A DNA stretch of 64,000 nt from assembly GCA_036346355.1 (NCBI GenBank), contig CM070575.1, positions 63,431,915 through 63,495,914 of the forward strand, given 5' to 3'. The translations under genes and the position numbers were made by a program. Under the pieces are notes generated by a model. The model was not told the origin of the DNA. It made no database searches and saw only the letters and a program-made list of their open reading frames with translations. Below are positions 44,582-56,240 of this stretch, piece after piece (position 1 is the stretch's first letter; each line of letters opens with the position of its first letter). This DNA is from Rhipidocladum racemiflorum. Lineage: Eukaryota > Streptophyta > Magnoliopsida > Poales > Poaceae.

Positions 44582-47500
44582 CAGAGGCGGAGCCCAGGCT
44601 GGGGCCTTGGTGGGCCTGGGCCCCGGTCGCAGCTTTCCAGAAGTAACGATTAGGATTTAGGAGTTTAGGACTTCACGTGAAGGATTAGCATAGCATAGCT
44701 TGGCCCAGGAGAACAATCGAACCAGGGAGACCGAGCGTCAGTATTCGATGGAATTGGGGAGCGATCGCGACATCGCGTGTGGCGGCTTCTGCATCCCGGC
44801 GTGTGGAGCATCATGATTTCTGCGTCTTGCGTGGCCATCATCCGATCGCTAGCGTCACCGCCTCACCGGCACCGGTCGCTGTGACTTGCCACTTCGCCAG
44901 CGCCGCCAAAAATCAAGGTACATAAGATAGCCACCATCGCCATCAGTAGTTCGGTACATACATCCAGAATTTTATTATTTTACGCCTTTGTCAGTAGTGC
45001 GGTTCTTCTCTTGATCCATTGTAGGTAGGTTGATTGATTCTGCTATTTTATCCTATGTGTATTAGATGAAGAGATATTTTACGCCTTTGTCAAAATCAAA
45101 ACCATTCAAGGAGGCACCATCTGCGTCTAGACAACCCGAAGGCCCTGACCCTGATCATCAAAATCAAATCATTGAACTTTCTAATGTGAGACCTTCCGCC
45201 GCTGCTAAAAAGAAAGCTCGTACTAGCACTAATTTCAGTTCGAGTGACATTGTTGCCGACCCGGAGTTGCGCAAGCCAATTGAACAGTATGAATATTATA
45301 GATGATGTCAGAAGAGCGTACTTGTTAAAGGGCCCTTGTCAGCCTATTGGTCATGATTTTCCCCGTAAACAACAAGGAAACCATTCAAGATGCTTTCAAA
45401 AGACATGGTTTGATGATTTTGATTGGTTAGAATATTGCATAGAGAAAGATGCAGCCTTTTGCTTTTACTGTTATCTTTTTAAGCCATCAGGGGTTGATAA
45501 TTTTGCAAATGATGTGTTCACAAAAGAGGGGTTTTCCAATTGGAAGAAGGCAAGAGAATCATTCCATAGACATGTTGGTGGAGTAAACAGTGGCCACAAC
45601 AATGCAAGAGGTCTTTGTGATGCTTTCAAAGATCAAGAGCAAAGCATTCGACAAGTGATAGAAACTTGCACTAGTGATATGCGAGTTCAATATAGAGCTC
45701 GTTTAACTGCTGTTGCAAACGTAGCTCGGTTCCTACTATCACAAGGTCTTGCTTTCCGTGGACACGATGAATCATCTAGCTCATCAAATAAAGGAAACTT
45801 TAAAGAGTTGCTAGAGTGGTACAAAAACAAGGTTGAAGATGTTTGTCATGTTATTGATAATGCTCCCGCAAATAACTTGATGACTTCACCACCAATACAA
45901 AAGGACTTGGTCAAATCATGTGCTGATGTAGTCGTAAAGATCATTATGGATGAAATCGGGGATAGTTGTTTCTCTTTACTTGTTGATGAGTCCCGTGATG
46001 TATCAATTAAGGAACAAATGGCTGTCATTTTGAGGTTAGTTTCACAATATTTCTTAAATTCTTGTGTTACTGTTGAAGTTAGTAACATATTAAAACTATC
46101 ATTCTTATTAAGTTATTCTAATTCCTATAGGTTTGTCAACAAAAAAGGACAAGTTATTGAAAGATTTATTAGTGTTGAGCACGTTCGTGATACATCTTCT
46201 GCTTCATTGAAATCGGCTTTGGATTGTCTATTTGCTCGATATGGTTTGTCCATGTCTAAACTGAGAGGACAAGGTTATGATGGTGCATCAAACATGAGAG
46301 GTCAGTTTAATGGTCTAAAGGCACTAATCTTAAATGAAAATCCCCATGCTCACTATGTGCATTGCTTTGCACATCAACTACAATTGGTAGTTGTTTCTGT
46401 TTCTAAGAGTAGTCGAGTTGTTAGTGATTTTTTTCAATTATGCCACTATGATTGTCAATATTGTTGGAGCTTCTTGCAAAAGGAAAGATGCATTGCTTCA
46501 GGATCATCATGAGCGTATGGTTGAGAAATTGGAAAAAGGTGAGATAGTAACAGGAAAAGGCAAAAATCAAGAAAAGTCTCTAGTAAGGCCAGGTGATACT
46601 CGATGGGGTTCACATTTAACAACTTTGATTCGTGTTGGTACAATGTGGGATTCAGTGTTGACAGTTTTAAAGAATGTTAATGATGATGGATTTGACTTGA
46701 GTCAGAGGGGAAGAGCAAATGGATTGATGGAAACAATGGAAACATTTGATTTTGTGTTCATCTTGCACCTCATGATCAAAATATTAAGTATGACTAATGA
46801 TTTGTCACGTCTCTTACAACAAAAGGATCAAAATATCATTAATGCAATGGTGCTTCTTGTTGGTGTGAAAGCTCGCCTGCAAACATTTAGGGAAAATCGA
46901 TGGGAAACCTTGTTGGAAGAAGTAAAGAGGTTCTGTGTTGCATCGGAAATTTTAGTGCCAAATATGGAAGATCGAAAGCACGCCAGAGGTCACATGAGAC
47001 GCGAAAGGCAATTTGTCACTTATCATCATTATTATTATGTTGATATTTTTGTTGTTGTGATTGATTCACTTGCTACTGAGTTAGATAGTCGGTTCAGTGA
47101 AACTTCTACAGAGCTTTTGAAGTGCATTGGTTGTCTAAACCCGAGAGATTCATTTTCTAACTTTGATCATGGCAGTCTTATTCGACTATCAGAGATATAC
47201 TATGATGATTTCTCGGCAACTGATCGTGTGGTTCTAAAAGAACAATTTCACTTGTTTCTTGTTGATATGAGAAGAGACGAATTCTCAAGTTGTGATGATC
47301 TTGCTAGTCTTGCCGTAAAGTTGGTTCAAACAAAGAAGCATGTGGTTTATCCATTAGTTTATCAATTGATTGAATTAGCACTTATTTTACCGGTGGGCAC
47401 AGCTACAGTTGAAAGGGCTTTCTCGGCAATGAAGATTATCAAGACAGATTTACGTAATAAGATAAGTGACGATTGGTTGAATGATCTCATGATTTGTTAT

Positions 47501-47750
47501 ATTGAGAGAGATGTGTTTGCAAAGATAGATATGGAAGATATTTTACAGTATTTTCAGAACATGAAGACTCGCAAATATCAACTATCGCCTCATGTGAAAT
47601 AATTAGTGGTACGTTTTTATTCATAAATTCTTGCAAATTACAAGTGTTACATATTGTACTTATTATATACTGAACTTTGAATATCAGTCATTAGTAGATG
47701 TTCACTTCATTCTTGGCCCCCTCCTTTACAATTTTCTGGCTCCGCCACTG
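44582..47750 (+). mobile_element. hAT element, 3.2 kb
   Basis: The termini CAGAGGCGGAGCC and (reverse complement of) ctggctccgccactg are flanked by a perfect 8-bp duplication CACACTGG (44574-44581 and 47751-47758). Length, 8-bp duplication and internal transposase all fit hAT. The left subterminal region is GC-rich (ggcctgggccccgg). It is inserted in the L1 fragment next to the gypsy element. Confidence 0.93.
45066..47602 (+). pseudogene. hAT transposase (TTF-type/ZMYM1-like), two frame breaks
   Basis: From an ATG at 45066 (MKRYFTPLSKSKPF) the protein shows a TTF-type zinc-finger region (DDVRRAYLLKGPCQP, CIEKDAAFCFYCYLF) and then a DUF4371-like RNase H core (LLVDESRDVSIKEQM, GQGYDGASNMRG, HCFAHQLQLVV). 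The C-terminal hAT dimerisation domain reads TATVERAFSAMKIIKTDLRN. A short GT-AG intron at 46035-46130 (96 bp, divisible by three) splits ILR|FVNKKGQ. Two one-base shifts break the frame: near 45285-45295, before IDDVRRAYL, and in a seven-T run at 46428-46434. Everything else is open, so the copy is recent or the breaks are sequence errors. The protein would bind and mobilise its own ends. Confidence 0.85.
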
Positions 47751-47758
47751 CACACTGG

Positions 47759-47975
47759 TAAAGGTCTTAGACAAGGTGATCCTTTGTCTCCCCTTTTGTT
47801 TAATCTGGTAGCTGATGTTTTTGCTCGAATGCTTCATAAAGCCGTTTATATTGGTTTAATTAAAGGTCTTTGTGAAGATTTCTATCCTGGGGGCATTGTT
47901 AGTTTACAATACGTTGATGGTACCCTTCTCTTTATTAAGAACAATGATAGTAATATTCAGCATCACTGTGAGTAA
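47759..47975 (+). pseudogene. L1 reverse-transcriptase fragment, part 3
   Basis: The frame reads KGLRQGDPLSPLLFNLVADV and continues to LQYVDGTLLF, the degenerate form of the catalytic YADDT box. It is the right half of the LINE fragment split by the gypsy and hAT insertions. Confidence 0.85.
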
Positions 47976-48258
47976 AACTGATCTCATTGCAGCCAATCAT
48001 ACAAGTGCATGCATAAATGAAAAACTGATCGAGCAGTACATCTGACAATTTGAGCCGGTCCTACTTATTCTCAAATCGAATTACGATTGCTTTGAACTTT
48101 GAAGTATTCCTGGGTCTTGTAGGTGCAAGTAAAATGTTGGTCGAATTTAGCTGTGTTGTCACCATCAGGAATTACCGTCGGGGAATATTTTCCTGACGGT
48201 GTCCTGTTAAGCAATTGTGATCCTCCCAAGTCCCAACCAGCCAGGCTTGAGTGAATAT
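47976..48258. other. Intergenic DNA between LINE fragment and copia LTR
   Basis: Nothing recognisable beyond possible decayed LINE sequence. Confidence 0.4.
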
Positions 48259-48479
48259 TGTTAGGAAACTGGATTCGTATCCTATATGGACTCTTCCTTA
48301 TCTCTAAGCAGAACCGCTATATATAGGAGGCAGGGGGTCACCCCATTGTACACACAAGCATACAGAATAATAAAGCAGACCCGTTCCTCCTCATATTGTG
48401 TCTCTCGCCCTTTCTTTCTGTTCTCCACTTTAGATCTATTAGGCAACCCCGGACTATTCGATAGCGAGGTTGCCTAACA
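48259..48479 (+). repeat. Copia-1 5' LTR
   Basis: TGTTAGG...CCTAACA terminal inverted bases, with a TATATATA box at 48318-48325 (ccgctatatataggag). The internal sequence then begins cgttatcagcacgaagctc, a typical copia primer-binding region. Confidence 0.8.
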
Positions 48480-49146
48480 CGTTATCAGCACGAAGCTCTA
48501 CCGGAGAAAAGGCGAGAAAAGGTGAGATTCGAGGGATTGAATTTAATCGCTCGTTGCGAATCCTTGCATTCATCTAATCTACGCTGCGTAGCATGAAGCT
48601 ACAGTATAATAGCGTTTTGCAGATCATGGCCTGAAGCTAGTTATGCAACTTTACAGTCGTGGCACGAAGCTACAATTCACATCAAGTTTTGCAGTTCTCA
48701 TGACATGAAGCTATATTACATCTTTATATAGTAATCTACGACACGTAGCACGAAGCTACGGTATCCTTGCCACAGCATGTAGCTGACGGCCGATCCTGGA
48801 CGCCCACGACACGTAGTCGCCTGTAACGCTTCGGCTTGCGCATGAAGCGCTGCACCACCAGCCCATGCGACGCCGAATCGCCGAACAACCGCCCGGGCAG
48901 ACTGCTGCTTTGGCCGAAGCATTGGATGGCCAATGCCCTGGCGCCGCTCGAAGGCTTGGCATGGAGTCCAATGAAGAAACATGGCGCACGTCCAATGAAG
49001 GATGGACTTGACCCATGGTGCACGGCATGAAGTCCAATGGATGGACTTGAAGTTTATTTGACCCAATCAGTAATGAGCATCTAGACTTCAAGTCCATGGC
49101 GCACGTGGCCCATGTCTGTTCGATATTGGACATGAAGTCCAGAGTC
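48480..49146 (+). repeat. Copia-1 leader with reiterated cacgaagct-type motif
   Basis: The primer-proximal motif gcacgaagctc recurs in degenerate form (catgaagctac, cctgaagctag, gcacgaagctac, catgaagctat, catgaagcgc, catgaagtcc) about every 30-100 bp. There is no ORF of note. Confidence 0.6.
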
Positions 49147-49920
49147 TAACACGTTATCTGCCGCCCTTGGCCCTCGGCCTGGCTTGGCTGCCTGTGCCTG
49201 CAGCCGGCCCGGCTCCAGCCTTGAAGACGTCGCCGCCTGGGTCCTTGCTCCGCGCCCAACGCTGTGGCCTCTGCTCCTTGCCGAGCTCGACTGCCCGACG
49301 GTGTCCTGCCAGCGCCTTGACCCGCTGCGCTCCGCAGCGCGAAGCGCTCTGCCGCCGTCTTGCGTCAGCTGTTGCCGTGCCGCCTCGCCGCTGCCAGCTG
49401 GGCCGACCTGCCTGTCGTGCGCCTTGAAGCCCCTTGCCGACACGCCGTTCGAGTCGGCCCATTGCACCCGCGCCTGAGCTTGAAGCCCAGCGCGCCACAG
49501 CTCCCCGCCGGCACCTCGAAGACGTCGGCCCACCGTTTGGCCGATTGTGCGCACGAAGCGCATCGCCGCTGAGCCCCGGCTTGGAGACGCGCCGGCCGGC
49601 GCCACGTCGGCCAGCTCTATCGACCGCCAGCTAATCCCGTGCTCCGCGTTTCCGGCTCCGCGGCCTCGCGAGCCGACCACGGTTCCCCGATCGAGCGGCG
49701 GCGCGCGATCGCTAACGGCCGGACGGCCCGCATATATGCACTCCTTGGCCGCCCGGCGCGCGGCGTCCTCTGCCACCTGCGCAGCCAACCAGGCCAGCCT
49801 GCATCTGGCCGCCAGCTCCCGTCGCACGCCTTGCGTGCCCGCCGGCGCTGACGGCGCCCCGTTCGGCCAGCTCTGCTACCTCCTTGCGCTGATGCTGGCT
49901 TGCCCCACTCCGGCTTGGAC
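49147..49920. other. GC-rich block inside copia-1
   Basis: A sharply bounded GC-rich segment between gacatgaagtcca repeats (left copy about 49130, right copies about 49918 and 49948). It starts with ctaacacgttatctgc, echoing the LTR/internal junction. Both strands are open for long stretches, but translations are Ala/Arg/Pro-rich without domains, so I do not call a gene. Confidence 0.5.
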
Positions 49921-50559
49921 ATGAAGTCCACACGACATAATGTATTGGACATGAAGTCCATTCAATAATCTGGCAATGACATCATGCGGGCCCAAGCAAA
50001 GGTCTAAAAATCGTATTGGAGTTTGGTTGGGGCACGGGGGGCAAAGGGATTTTACCCCTTTGCCCCCCCTATTTTATTCCTTTTATTTATATTCTTTTCT
50101 CAAAAATTGAATAAGTAATTCAGAAAATCGAATAAAATTGCTAGAAAATATGAAAAATAGCTAGAAAATTCCAGAAAATTTATTGCTCTATTTTTAATTT
50201 GTACTTAGCCTTATTTTCTGCATTTATGAATATTTGCATGAATTTTTGCAATAATTGCCCTGTTTAGAATATCGGAAATTTCTGGGAATTTATTTTCCGT
50301 ATTTATGAATTTGTGAATAATGCAATTATTGTTTACTCTGAATTCATGAATTGTGCAATTATTCTGTTCCATGCATTGTATTTATTAGAAATTCAAGCAC
50401 GCCGCACGAAGCGGCCACCGTCGCGCCAGGAAGGCCGACGCGCATGGAACTGAATGCACCACGCGCATGAAGCCGCGTTAAAACCGATCGCACGAAGCCG
50501 ATCGTGCATATGAATATGATCGTTTGCACGAAGCCGATCACCTACATGCACGTAGTTGT

Positions 50560-50695
50560 ATTTCTGAATATTTATGAATTCTGCATTTATGAATCTCGCA
50601 CTTATGAATTTTACATTTATCTTGTATTTATGAATTTCGTACTTATGAATCATGCATTTATGAATCTTGTATTTATGAATCCTGCAATTATGGCT
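50560..50695 (+). repeat. Minisatellite, unit about 13-14 bp (atttatgaat...)
   Basis: About nine degenerate copies of atttatgaatc/ttgt/c: tatttatgaattctgc, atttatgaatctcgc, acttatgaattttac, and so on, to atttatgaatcctgc. The isolated atttatgaat also occurs at about 50225-50350. Confidence 0.8.
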
Positions 50696-51043
50696 TTCTT
50701 TTAGTTTACTGTAAATTCATGAGAATTTAATTACGCATCTGACAGCCACTTCCTATTAGATTGCACGAAGTAATCTAATGGAAGAACCTTCTAAATATGA
50801 AAAGGTCTGGCATTGTCAAACGTGAGTTTTTGAAGAACTGACCTGAATTGTCAGATTTATCTCACATAGACATCAGATTGCATAATGAATAGTAAGCTCT
50901 CGAAGAGCATACATTTTCTCATGAATAGAATTGTAATTTATTCTTTATTTCAGTATTCTTTATTTACAAGCAATGTTTGAATTACTTTGCCACTATCTGA
51001 TTAGAATTATATTTCTTTTCATCTAGAAATCGTGTAGCGCCCA

Positions 51044-53000
51044 ATGGAGGAAATATGCATTGTTGATAGTGGCACAATAAATACCATCTTAAGAGAGTCA
51101 AAATACTTCCAGACGATCACGAAGAACGCTGGAAGGATTACGACTATCGCAGGAAGCGATACGCATATAATAGGCTCAGGAAGAGCCACAATTATATTGC
51201 CAATGGGTACAACTTTGGTAATTGAAGAAGCCCTCTTGTACCCTGAATCAACTCGCACTCTCTTAAGTTTCAAGGATATCCGCGCCAATGGGTTTCACGT
51301 AGAAACCAATGAAGAAAATGGCAAAGAACACTGCATTGTGAAGCACGCGGAATATGGAAAGATGGTACTAGAAAAATGTCCCTCATATGAATCTGGGTTG
51401 TACTACACGAAAATTAATGCACACGCAGTGTATACTTCTTTGAATACTGTCTTTAGAAGCTCTGAATTATTTGCTTTATGGCATTGTAGATTAGGTCATC
51501 CTGGTCTTATATTGATGAGAAATATAGTTAACAACTCACAAGGTCATGGCATTAATGTTAAGAATTTCCCGAATCACGAAGATTTTGTGTGCCATGCATG
51601 TGCCACCGGGAAATTAATAACTAGACCCTCTGTTATGAAAGTGCAACATGAAATCCCTACATTCCTGGAACGCATTCAGGGGGATATTTGCGCTCCGATT
51701 CAGCCCTTGTCAGGGCCGTTTCGATACTTTATGGTGCTCATTGATGCTTCCTCGAAATGGTCGCATACATGTTTGCTGTCAACAAGGAATCATGCATTCG
51801 CAAAGTTGATCTCGCAGATCATCAGAATTAAGAATGCTTTTCCTGATCATCGTGTGAAGTCCATTCGATTGGACAATGCCGGCGAATTTACTTCCAAGGC
51901 ATTTGATGATTCTTGTCTGACAGCGGGAATAATCATGAGCACTCTGTACCGCACGTCCATACGCAAAATGGGCTAGCTGAAGCACTAATAAAGAGGATTA
52001 AGTTCATTGCCAGACCGCTCTTGCAGAGTTGTAACTTGCCCAATACTTGTTGGGGACACGCAGTCCTGCACGCAGCAGCACTCATCAATTATAGACCATC
52101 GGCCTACAACATCCATTCACCTATGCAACTAGTGCAAGGGGTCATCCCGAAGATTTCCCATCTTAGAAAATTTGGTTGTATGGTATATGTACCTATACCA
52201 CCCCCACAGTGGATTGCAATGGGCCCTCTCCGCACGTCTGGGATATCGTTGGTTATGAGAGTGCATCCATAATCAGGTTTTTGGAACCCATATTGGAGAC
52301 TTGCATACTGACCGATCATTCGTATTGTATCTTTGACGAGGACCGTTTCCCGTCATTAGGGGGAGAGAATCAACCATTGGATGAAAAATGCCGGGAAATA
52401 GTATGGCATTCCACTGGGATCCCCGCGCATGACCCTCGCACTAATGAAGCAAATCAAGAAGTCCAGAAGATAATTGATTTGCAGAATTTAGCAAATGAAC
52501 TGCCTGATCATTTTTGTGATCTGAAGAGCGTGGTTAAGTCGCATTTACCAGCAAGAAATGCACCAGAGAGGGTGGAAATACCAAACAAAGCAGAAGGTAT
52601 CCCTCATCCTGTTCAGAGGCCTCAAAGAAAAAGAACAGGAAATCTGGCTTCTCAAACCCAAAGTACCCGGAGACGTCTGGGGAAAACTGGGCAAGAGGAC
52701 TTACCACAGCCAATCACAAAAGTGCCCCAAAGCAAGAAGGGGAGCCAGTTGAGACCTGGCACTGGAAAGAAGTCTGTGGAAAAGGCAATTCCAGATCTGA
52801 ACCTTCCATTGGAAGAAGCCGCCGGAAATAATGTGTGCGCACACATTGGCGGAGAAAAACTAAAGGAACTTGCTCCTAGAATGGGAAATAGCAATGAAGA
52901 GCAAGTAGAAGTGCACGAAGCACCCCATGATGAAATGGCCATAAACTTTGTAATAACGGGAGAATCGATGAATAGAGCAACAGCTAATGTCGATGCATAC
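51044..53000 (+). pseudogene. Copia-1 protease-integrase region
   Basis: Plus-strand frames, with a first shift near 51930, give a protease site (CIVDSGTINTIL), the pre-integrase zinc region (ALWHCRLGHPG, CHACATGKL) and the integrase core (GDICAPI, MVLIDASSKWSHTCLLSTRN, IRLDNAGEF). A LAEALIKRIKFIARPLL segment and the C-terminal region (LRKFGCMVYVP, then VGYESASIIRF) follow; another shift lies near 52235. A long, low-complexity linker with QTQSTRRRLGK follows to 53000, where copia-2's LTR supplies the stop. RT and RNase H are not in the window. Confidence 0.8.
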
Positions 53001-54383
53001 TGAAAGGACCAACGATGTCGCCTAGAGGGGGGGTGAATAGGCGGATTAAAATTTACGCAGCGGAATAAAACGGGCCGAGCTGGTCAATCCGGAGTCTCCG
53101 GGTTTTGGTCCGGATACTCCGGCTTGTCCGGAGTGTCCGGTATAGAATCTGGAGTCTCGGGTTAAACTTTCGAACGCAGCAAAAACTACTCTAGCAAGTG
53201 CAACAAACTACTAGAAGTAAGTAGCAAGAACAACCTAGAACAATTGCTAGACAAGATTTGAATTTACGCAAAGCAACGAGCTAGATCTAACTTTACAAAA
53301 TCAAATCTAACCAAGCAAATCTAGTAAGAAAAAGAGAATCACGAGGCGAGATTTTTCACGAAGTTCGGGTTCTTGAAGGAACCCTACGTCTCCGTTGAGG
53401 TGGCTCGGTCACACTTGAGCCGGGGTCTCTTTCAACCCGCTTTCCTCCCGGTGTTGCACAAATGCACTCGCCGGCTTCACTTCTTGTCTCTTCCCTTTCG
53501 GAGGCGAGACTTGCCTTCACAAAGCAGTGGGGCTCACCACACGCTTTGGTAGCTCCGGTGACTCCTAGCCGTCTAGGAGACCTTCAACCTCCAAGAGTAA
53601 TAGCACCACGAAGAATCGCTTGGAGGATGAACTAGTGCTCAACAAGATGAAATGAATGCACTTAGCACTTTTCTTCTTCCTCTCCTCACCAAAAGATCAA
53701 CAACCAAATTAATTGGTGGGAGGAAGATGGGGCTCTATTGAATGCTTAGAGATGGTTAGGAATGGCTTGAATGTGCTATGAATGAGCTCAATAGAGATCC
53801 TTGCCGTTGGAGTGGAGAGGGCTTTAAATACTCTTTTTGAAAACTAGCCGTTACTCCGTTTTATGCAGGCCGGAGTGTCGGATAAACAACCGGAGACTCG
53901 GGTTATCCGAGACTCGGACCAAATGTCCGGATACTCGGACCCACTGAAACGAGAGGCAACCGAGGCTCAACCCGAGACTCGGACATAATGTCCGGATACT
54001 CGGATTGAATCCGGAGACTCGGACTAAATGTCCGGATACTCGAGTTACCAGATTCAGTTTCAACTTTAAACTTTTCAAAACCAAAAGAAGTAGTGCTAAT
54101 TTGAGATGCAAGAAATTGATGTTGAGCACATGCACATCCTAAAGTCGATTTCTCGTCGTACCCTCTTAATAGTACGGTTATCCTTAAGACGCAAATAAAT
54201 ATAAGATTACAATTATGGTCTTGATGCCGTCCTTTTGATTTTAAGTAGTCGTAGGGTGTCCAATGTCATTCCAAGCTCAATATAATCTCGATATCTGCAG
54301 TATTCTTGGATAAAACATTAGATCTCTTTAATTGTGTCATCATTAATCACCAAAACAAATTGAGGGGCCTAGATGCACTTTCA
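53001..54383 (-). repeat. Copia-2 3' LTR
   Basis: On the minus strand TGAAAGTGCATCTAGGCCCC...GTTGGTCCTTTCA, 1383 bp. Compared with the right LTR it repeatedly lacks one base of a homopolymer or doublet (for example ggaacc for gggaacc, tccggtg for tcccggtg, agggcttt for aggggcttt). It contains clusters of the CCGGAG-type motif at 53085-53160 and 53870-54060. TATTTAAA (53823-53830, minus) is a possible TATA box. Confidence 0.9.
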
Positions 54384-54397
54384 ATCTCCCCCTTTTT
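54384..54397 (-). other. Copia-2 polypurine tract
   Basis: Minus strand aaaaagggggagat directly upstream of the 3' LTR TGAAAG, the plus-strand priming site of retroelement replication. Confidence 0.7.
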
Positions 54398-54777
54398 GGT
54401 GTATTGATGACAACACAATTAATTAGCAAATAAAATAACGAGAACAAGACTTAGGCATAAGATCAATAAGAGGAGCTCCCCCTAAATGTGTGCATTAGAG
54501 GAATTGAGTGGGAACGAATGCACATATTTAACGAGAGAAAAAAAATGAGAGCTCCCCCTCAAACACAGCTTCCGAGAATACAATACAAGTAGCTGAAAGT
54601 AATCCAAGCATAAAATAAGTATTAACGACATTACATGGAACAGACAGAGTTCACAACACTAAATAAACAAAATAACTGAAGCAACACAAGCAAGTCCACA
54701 CGCGACATACAGAAAGATAAAGAGGATCACTCCCCCTTTGGCATCAAGACACCAAAAAAGGAAGTCACAGGAAATCA

Positions 54778-56240
54778 CTCGTCATCTCCGTCGTCGGAGG
54801 CCTCATACTCAGAGCCCTCGCTGACGTCGTCACCGGTATTTGGAGGAGCAGAGGAGGAAGCAATCCCAAACAAGGCATCGGCCAGTAGCGTCGCTACTCT
54901 CCTCGGAAGACCGGAGGAATCATTGGGAGAAGCGCCTCGCCATTGTGGCGGCGGATCTTTGCGAATGTCTTGACCATTCTTCTTGATCTGCCGACCCATC
55001 ACCTTCTGCCTGGTGGAGATGTCGCGGCAAAGAAGGAAGACGTGCTTGAGCATCCATTTGAAGAGTCCGCTCGAGACCTCGGTGCTTTCGGAAGGAGTAT
55101 TTGGAGGCACAGTGGAGCAGGAAGCGGTAGAGCACAAGCACGACCTCGGTGAGGTCTAGTAGCGGGACCGAGGAGCAGCGGTGGAGGGGTGGAGTAGGCG
55201 AGGCGGACCTTGTAAGAAAGATGCTCCTCATCTCGACAAACTTCAGCCCACTCCTTTGAAGAGATCAAGGTCATCACGAAAGGTGCATAGCCGCTGGCTG
55301 GCCATGTTGCTCTGCGGCGTTACGCCTCATTGTTTCCCACAAGAAATCGACAATGTCAAAGGCTCGGTGCTCTCAACGAGGTGAAAGCAGCGAGTTCCTA
55401 CCATAGGAACGATAGCGAAGCATCTCCCTCCTTGGGAGAAAGGGTGACTCTCAACATCCTGTTGAGGATCTTTGATACAGCTTTGAGACCTTTGATGGTC
55501 CCAACGGTGAAACTCCTCGAGGTGTCATACAAAGCCTCAATCTGCTCAGAGTCATCACTTTCTTCTCATGAAGCTTTGGACTGGCATTGTATCTGAGGTT
55601 GAGCACTCTGGCAAATCTCTTCTTGCTAGCCACATACCAGATCCTATCAGTCATCCACCAAATGGCCTCATCATTCTTGTCAAAAAACAAGGTGGCATAG
55701 AACTGCATGATGATCTCATTGTTCCAGTCATACTTGTATGCCATGATGTTCTTGATCTGATGCAGCTCGCAAATCTCTATGATCTGAGTGAAGACTGGAT
55801 TGCCTGCTGCGACCATGTACTCCCGATCAATGGTCTTCATGCGAACCACTTTGGATGCTCAAGAGGGTATAGGACCGTCTCATAGAAATCGGTGAAACCG
55901 GTTCCAAAACCGGCGGTCCACATACTCATCCTGGTAGAGCTCCAAAGGATCCTTCTTCCTTTGCTCCACTATGGCTTTCCCTTTACGAGTCTGTCCAGGT
56001 AGTCAATTACTCTCATTGGATTCACGGACAAAGGATAGTTCCACACAGCTTGGCCTTGATCGGAGGACCAATGAAGTGCCCGGAGGTCTGAATCGACTTC
56101 TTTTACGATCACGAAGCCTGGCATGGGTATCTGCGGGATGCTCATCTGGATCGAGAGCTTCTTTGAGGAGGAGGAGACAGGGCAGTCTTGACCCTGGTGG
56201 CTGGCCTCGAGTGCAGAAGCGGGTCTTTTGACCACTCCAA
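54778..56240 (-). pseudogene. Copia-2 extra ORF after pol (plant transposon-type domain)
   Basis: Minus-strand pieces at 55969-56235 (IPMPGFVIVKEVDSDLRALH), 55451-55849 (IIEICELHQIKNIMAYKYDW, ATLFFDKNDEAIWWMTDRIW, FARVLNLRY) and 54778-55137 (acidic C-terminus EGSEYEASDDGDDE) form one broken ORF. The middle piece resembles the 'putative plant transposon protein' domain (PF20167-like) often carried by plant retroelements. Frameshifts separate the pieces. Function unknown; an envelope-like role is not supported by any signal peptide or membrane segment that I can see. Confidence 0.5.

Larger units (their letters stand above)
48259..53000 (+). mobile_element. Ty1/copia element 1, 5' part (interrupted)
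   Basis: A 221-bp LTR (48259-48479) is followed by a primer-site-like sequence, a long non-coding leader and a plus-strand protease-integrase region (51044-53000). At 53001 the reading frame is cut by copia element 2. The rest of pol and the 3' LTR must lie beyond the window. No gag ORF is visible between 48480 and 51040, so this copy is defective or belongs to a gag-less derivative. Confidence 0.8.

Noticed and set aside
49081..49827. 248-codon minus-strand ORF in the GC-rich block
   Set aside because: Ala/Arg/Gly-rich with no domain, open on several frames because of composition, and bounded by element repeats.
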